Shown here in pieces: positions 61,701 to 64,000 of a stretch of DNA of 64,000 bases. Position 1 is the first letter of the stretch, and each line of letters opens with the position of its first letter. The DNA lies in the NCBI RefSeq assembly GCF_001625305.1, contig NW_017802602.1:2088965-2152964 (forward strand). The letters are read 5' to 3'. Both the position numbers and the translations under genes were made by a program. The notes under the pieces were generated by a model. The model did not search any database, had not been told where the DNA came from, and saw nothing but the letters and a program-made list of their open reading frames with translations. The DNA is from Branchiostoma belcheri (Eukaryota > Chordata > Leptocardii > Amphioxiformes > Branchiostomatidae).

Positions 61701-63260
61701 CAGTATATATTTATGTCAATCCTTTTTCACAGACTGTAGTGAAATATATGATATTATCATATAGCCGGACGGCGTGGACCAATCAGAGGCCCGGATACCC
61801 GTGCTGTTATTTCCCGATAACAGCACATGTGGTGTTATGGCGGAATAACAGCACATGTCGTGTTATGGCTGATACCATTATGTTATAGGGTATAGGGGCA
61901 TGCGACTCTTTCTGTAAACCCCTGTAGCATTTTTCTGTCCAATAAACTTTTTTGTTTAGCTTCATTTAAACTACAATTTGCATTAAATGAAATTATCCAT
62001 ATTTGTTTTAAAGCGTATAATATATTCGAATGTATTTTTATGTATGTATATATATTAAAGCTGTTGTATTTCAAACAGGAATTGTGTTGATTGACAGTTT
62101 GGATAGGCTATATGATAATACTTTTAATGCACTGCCTTTTCCTCGTTGTATATGGTGTCATAACTGCATGGGCAGCTGCCATAACCACCTCATAAACCAC
62201 CTCGTTCGCTTCGCTCACACGGTGGTTTATTCGGTGGTTATGGCAGCTGCTCATGCAGTTATGACACCATATACAACTCGGGGCAGTGCATTAACCCTTT
62301 AGTATCATGGGCGTGGCACAGTTCATGTCTCATTCATTCTTTCCAGAAAAATGGCAAAGCAACACTTGGCCCCTGGTACTGGTACTACCTAGTACTGTAG
62401 TAATCAATCATTCTCAATGTAAACAAAACAGCGAACGACAGACTCTCTCAACCATTTTCACTTTTAAATCCTAATCAAAAATATCTAAAATCTATAAGCA
62501 GTTAAAGTTTAAATGCGTCGGAAAAAAATTATTTCCATAATTCCCGTTTTATCGTCACAAAACTGCGCAAGAAGTTTGTGGTTAAAACAGGAAGTGATGT
62601 CAGAGCCATGCGGAAGTTACCGGAAGGACTACGATCGGTAAATTTTATATCTGAATCATCAGTTAGGTTTCGCCAGAAAAAATGTCTATCCTTACCCTGT
62701 ATGATTTTACAAATCATACAGGTTTTAGAGAGGGAAAATACGTTTTAAAAGAACGCAAGAAAGTGGCATAATTCGTTCTTTGGCGGGCGTGGTGGTGTCA
62801 CTTCTCCGCCCATAACAAATGACTGATTAGCACATGCACACACACATATGCAAATAATTTGTACCAGTCCCGTTTGGCACCAAAAGCCCGCCAAAAATAA
62901 TTTAGGAAACGACTCCAATATTTTTTCCCCGTAAACTACGACTCACAGAAATTATACAGTTTCTCTGAGTACAAAAATTGGCGACCTAAACGTGTCAGAA
63001 TTTGTTTCCGAAACCGCTGAAACCTTTGACATGCTTTCTTGTGGTCACTTCCGTCGACAGAAAAAAAAACCGTTCCACCCATGGAATTTTGGATCTTTCT
63101 CGCAAAAAAACAGCCCACACTTCCACAAATTTCACCCAACACGATGTTCAAAACCTTACCGTGCTGGCGAACTGACGCTAGGACCCCTGTTGTTCACGCT
63201 GTTGCCGAAATTTCCGCGGAAAACGGACGGCCCGGCACAGGAGTACATCTGTTCCGCCAT
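48080..63260 (-). CDS. RNF216: RBR-type E3 ubiquitin ligase RNF216/TRIAD3
   Basis: Coding exons on minus: 63160-63260, 61069-61197, 60549-60619, 59947-60093, 59333-59399, 58652-58814, 57934-58016, 57448-57538, 56835-56930, 56350-56449, 55803-55907, 55102-55241, 54163-54351, 53732-53780, 53107-53206, 52729-52807, 52517-52614, 52140-52221, 50268-50408, 49852-49915, 48942-49237, 48080-48283. All phases agree; 864 codons against 866 in human. Order: start MAEQMYSC; an IVDLT SUMO-binding-like motif about residue 165; CUE/UBA-like segments ([13 protein letters not shown]); RING1 about residue 455 ([13 protein letters not shown]...CVDCL); IBR ([10 protein letters not shown]...CRHCKEDW); RING2 with the catalytic-cysteine segment MTCRC and [16 protein letters not shown]; then a Pro/His/Gln-rich tail. 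The family transfers ubiquitin through a RING2 cysteine thioester and controls immune and synaptic proteins. Confidence 0.96.
48341..48428 (+). repeat. SINE-like dispersed repeat (GGTTAGACATCCAGGTAAT family)
   Basis: Consensus blocks are GAAGGTTAGACATCCAGGTAA, CAGTTACTCAAGCAACTGGA and GATTTTGGAAACAGTCAGA. Other members are at about 7752-7906, 8260-8367, 32543-32645, 59104-59200 and 59718-59900, with a weak one at 52346. The 59718 copy is split by a foreign piece of about 65 bp. Confidence 0.7.
48560..48660 (+). repeat. Dispersed repeat (GCATAGGGG family)
   Basis: Words GCATAGGGG.CCCCCTAT, CTGTGATTT, TTGTCT.T and [21 protein letters not shown] sequence occur in the same order at about 53434-53530. 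Both lie in RNF216 introns. Confidence 0.5.
49205..49565 (-). repeat. Four tandem copies of the RNF216 exon 21 acceptor region
   Basis: The true exon 21 starts at 49237 ([16 protein letters not shown]). Copies of its acceptor plus first codons recur with starts at about 49358 and 49481, and in a shortened form at about 49545-49565. The 49481 copy reads [16 protein letters not shown] then a stop. Unit spacing is about 120 bp; the region between carries the matching intron piece AATACAATACAAAAT. Confidence 0.8.
49755..49812. repeat. (CTA)n/(CTG)n microsatellite
   Basis: CTACTACTAC... grading into CCACCACC and CTGCTGCTG, in RNF216 intron 20 just beyond the exon 20 donor at 49852. Confidence 0.9.
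50640..51922. mobile_element. 1.28-kb TIR element in RNF216 intron 18
   Basis: Outer ends are TACTGTAAATCC and the inverted GAATTACAGTA. Subterminal TTAATTATAGCGGT near 50712 faces ACCGCTATAATTAA near 51880. The interior has a CpG-rich part (50885-51060, GCGGCGCGGTGAC... and CACGCCGCTACATG) and no ORF of note, so it is non-autonomous. Confidence 0.65.
52826..52990. repeat. 165-bp dispersed repeat
   Basis: Shares GTCCATAGG..ACAAT, TGAAGTTTTATATTTTGCAG, TAATGTATGTAAACAGTGTG and GGCTAAATCCCT with 61417-61580 in the same orientation. Both sit close to RNF216 exons (16 and 2). Confidence 0.75.
55443..55593. mobile_element. Half copy of the 45916 MITE family
   Basis: Contains CCCAGTGTTGACGTCA, CACTGGGTCAGTCTACTGAG, GTCGAAAGCTCTAGGTGAGA and CCAAAAGTTTTAACTTTAAA, that is one arm of the complete element. 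Confidence 0.75.
56127..56316. mobile_element. TIR element in RNF216 intron 10
   Basis: Inverted ends GAGTAAAGAGAGTCTTTTTA and TAAAAAGAGTCTCTTTACTC, then ACACAACCAAGTCTTT and its reverse, and CAGCCGAC/GTCGGCTG inside. The interior has CCTGAGGAAGGTGACAGAC. 190 bp. Confidence 0.8.
58312..58356 (-). other. RNF216: Possible 45-nt cassette exon copied from RNF216 exon 6
   Basis: A copy of the last 45 nt of exon 6 with a new CTGCAG acceptor in front and the same GTCAGT donor behind. It would add [15 protein letters not shown] in frame between exons 6 and 7, both phase 0. Compared with the parent, one residue changes (E to K); the rest are silent. Confidence 0.4.
59407..59445. repeat. (AATC)n microsatellite
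   Basis: CAATCAATCAATCAATCAATTC in RNF216 intron 4. Confidence 0.9.
61284..61363 (-). other. RNF216: Partial duplicate of RNF216 exon 2
   Basis: An acceptor (CCTGCAG) followed by a copy of the first 77 or so nt of exon 2 ([20 protein letters not shown] through SQRAL). All differences from exon 2 in this stretch are silent. Beyond Leu the match stops, and the next donor-like GT is out of phase with exon 3. Confidence 0.6.
61762..62330. repeat. Inverted-repeat cluster upstream of RNF216 exon 2
   Basis: Contains a long palindrome at 62127-62296 (AATGCACTGCC...GTATATGGTGTCATAACTGC and inverted, arms of about 70 bp) and repeats of TAACAGCACATGT at 61815-61860. It lies in RNF216 intron 1. No transposase. 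Confidence 0.7.
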
Positions 63261-63345
63261 CTTGACTCAGAAATGACAGTCGTAGGTTGATTTGCGCGCG
63301 GTAGAACCACCCACAATGCACCGCGATTTAAATCCCAGGGGACTG
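63261..63345 (-). promoter_or_regulatory. RNF216 promoter with ZNF143/Staf site
   Basis: CCACCCACAATGCACCGCG at 63307-63325 fits the Staf/ZNF143 consensus (YYWCCCRNMATSCMYYRCG as I recall it) at every position. The RNF216 ATG itself sits in CAAGATGGCGG, a YY1-like core-promoter motif. No TATA box. Confidence 0.65.
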
Positions 63346-64000
63346 TTGTGCTATTTTTGGCGACGCCTCAAGAGCGGATTCAATTTTACACGTGTATGAT
63401 GTGAATATCAAAAGCATAAATAAACAAAGAAATGCAACTTTTGCAAAGCAAATAGACAATGTTTACCTTCGCATATGGTCTGCTCTGTGAATTCTTACCC
63501 AAACACATTCATACAATATGGTGCAGGAGTCTAATCCCTCCTGCCATAAAATTACGGTATCTCAAAACTAGTTACCATGGTGACAGACATCTGGTTCTGG
63601 TCATTGACCTTATTTGTCTGGAGAAGAGGAAGAAGAGGAAGAAACTGAGCCAAAACAAGTAAACATAAAAAATTATATGTATGCGACTTTTACGACTACT
63701 TTTTCCACACACACAACAAAAAAAACTTTCTAAATCGGCAACTAACTGAGCTGATACAAAAACACTCTGGTCAGAAAAGCACAAAACTGTATATGTTTAA
63801 AATCCACCACACTTTATTGCAACTGTTACCAAGCAAACAAACAAACAAACCGTACAATTGAGCAGATGTCACATTCAATGATAACTGCATTGTAATCTTA
63901 CTCAAATTTATCTCCATGAGCTGTGAGCTTGTATCATTATTGTCTGTTTTGTTAATGTGCAAACAATCAAATCAAATCAAACTTTAAGTAATATTTTCAA

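Overview
This window is nuclear DNA of an intron-rich animal. Five genes are recognisable, all resembling vertebrate proteins. The gene structures, the dense miniature DNA transposons and the many short tandem duplications suggest an invertebrate deuterostome, most likely an amphioxus (Branchiostoma); this is an inference from style, not a database match. There is one assembly gap (34592-34697).

Layout. (1) About 1550-7180, plus strand: a LENG9-like gene with RWD, CCCH zinc-finger, MJ1316-type RNA-end and AKAP7-like 2H phosphoesterase domains; its first exon was not found. Two identical tRNA-Gly(GCC) genes lie antisense in its introns. (2) 7989-10730, minus: MRPS7. (3) 10859-16081, plus: RSAD1, the HemW-like radical-SAM haem chaperone. 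MRPS7 and RSAD1 share a head-to-head promoter of about 130 bp, so two mitochondrial genes are paired. (4) 42611-19506, minus: one casein kinase 1 delta/epsilon gene with an 11.6-kb second intron full of repeats and probably a 3' UTR of about 3 kb. (5) 63260-48080, minus: a complete 22-coding-exon RNF216/TRIAD3 RBR ubiquitin ligase of 864 codons, close to the human length.

The main unusual feature is repeated tandem duplication of exons together with their splice sites. In the CK1 gene, exon 3 exists as two 149-nt versions separated by a 60-nt intron, and exon 6 as two 149-nt versions. Both pairs keep phase, and including both copies of a pair would shift the frame, which points to mutually exclusive splicing inside the kinase domain. 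Exon 5 also has a duplicated acceptor 153 nt upstream that would add 51 codons in frame. RNF216 carries partial copies of exons 2, 6 and 21, and MRPS7 a partial copy of exon 2. Assembly of two haplotypes in tandem is the main alternative for the less diverged copies.

The rest is mostly introns and intergenic DNA filled with terminal-inverted-repeat and fold-back elements, tRNA-derived SINE-like pieces, non-LTR retrotransposon tails, minisatellites and strong palindromes. Human MRPS7, RSAD1 and CSNK1D all lie on chromosome 17, so part of this block may reflect old chordate synteny. Exon boundaries below were read by eye from splice sites, phase and protein similarity, without transcript data.
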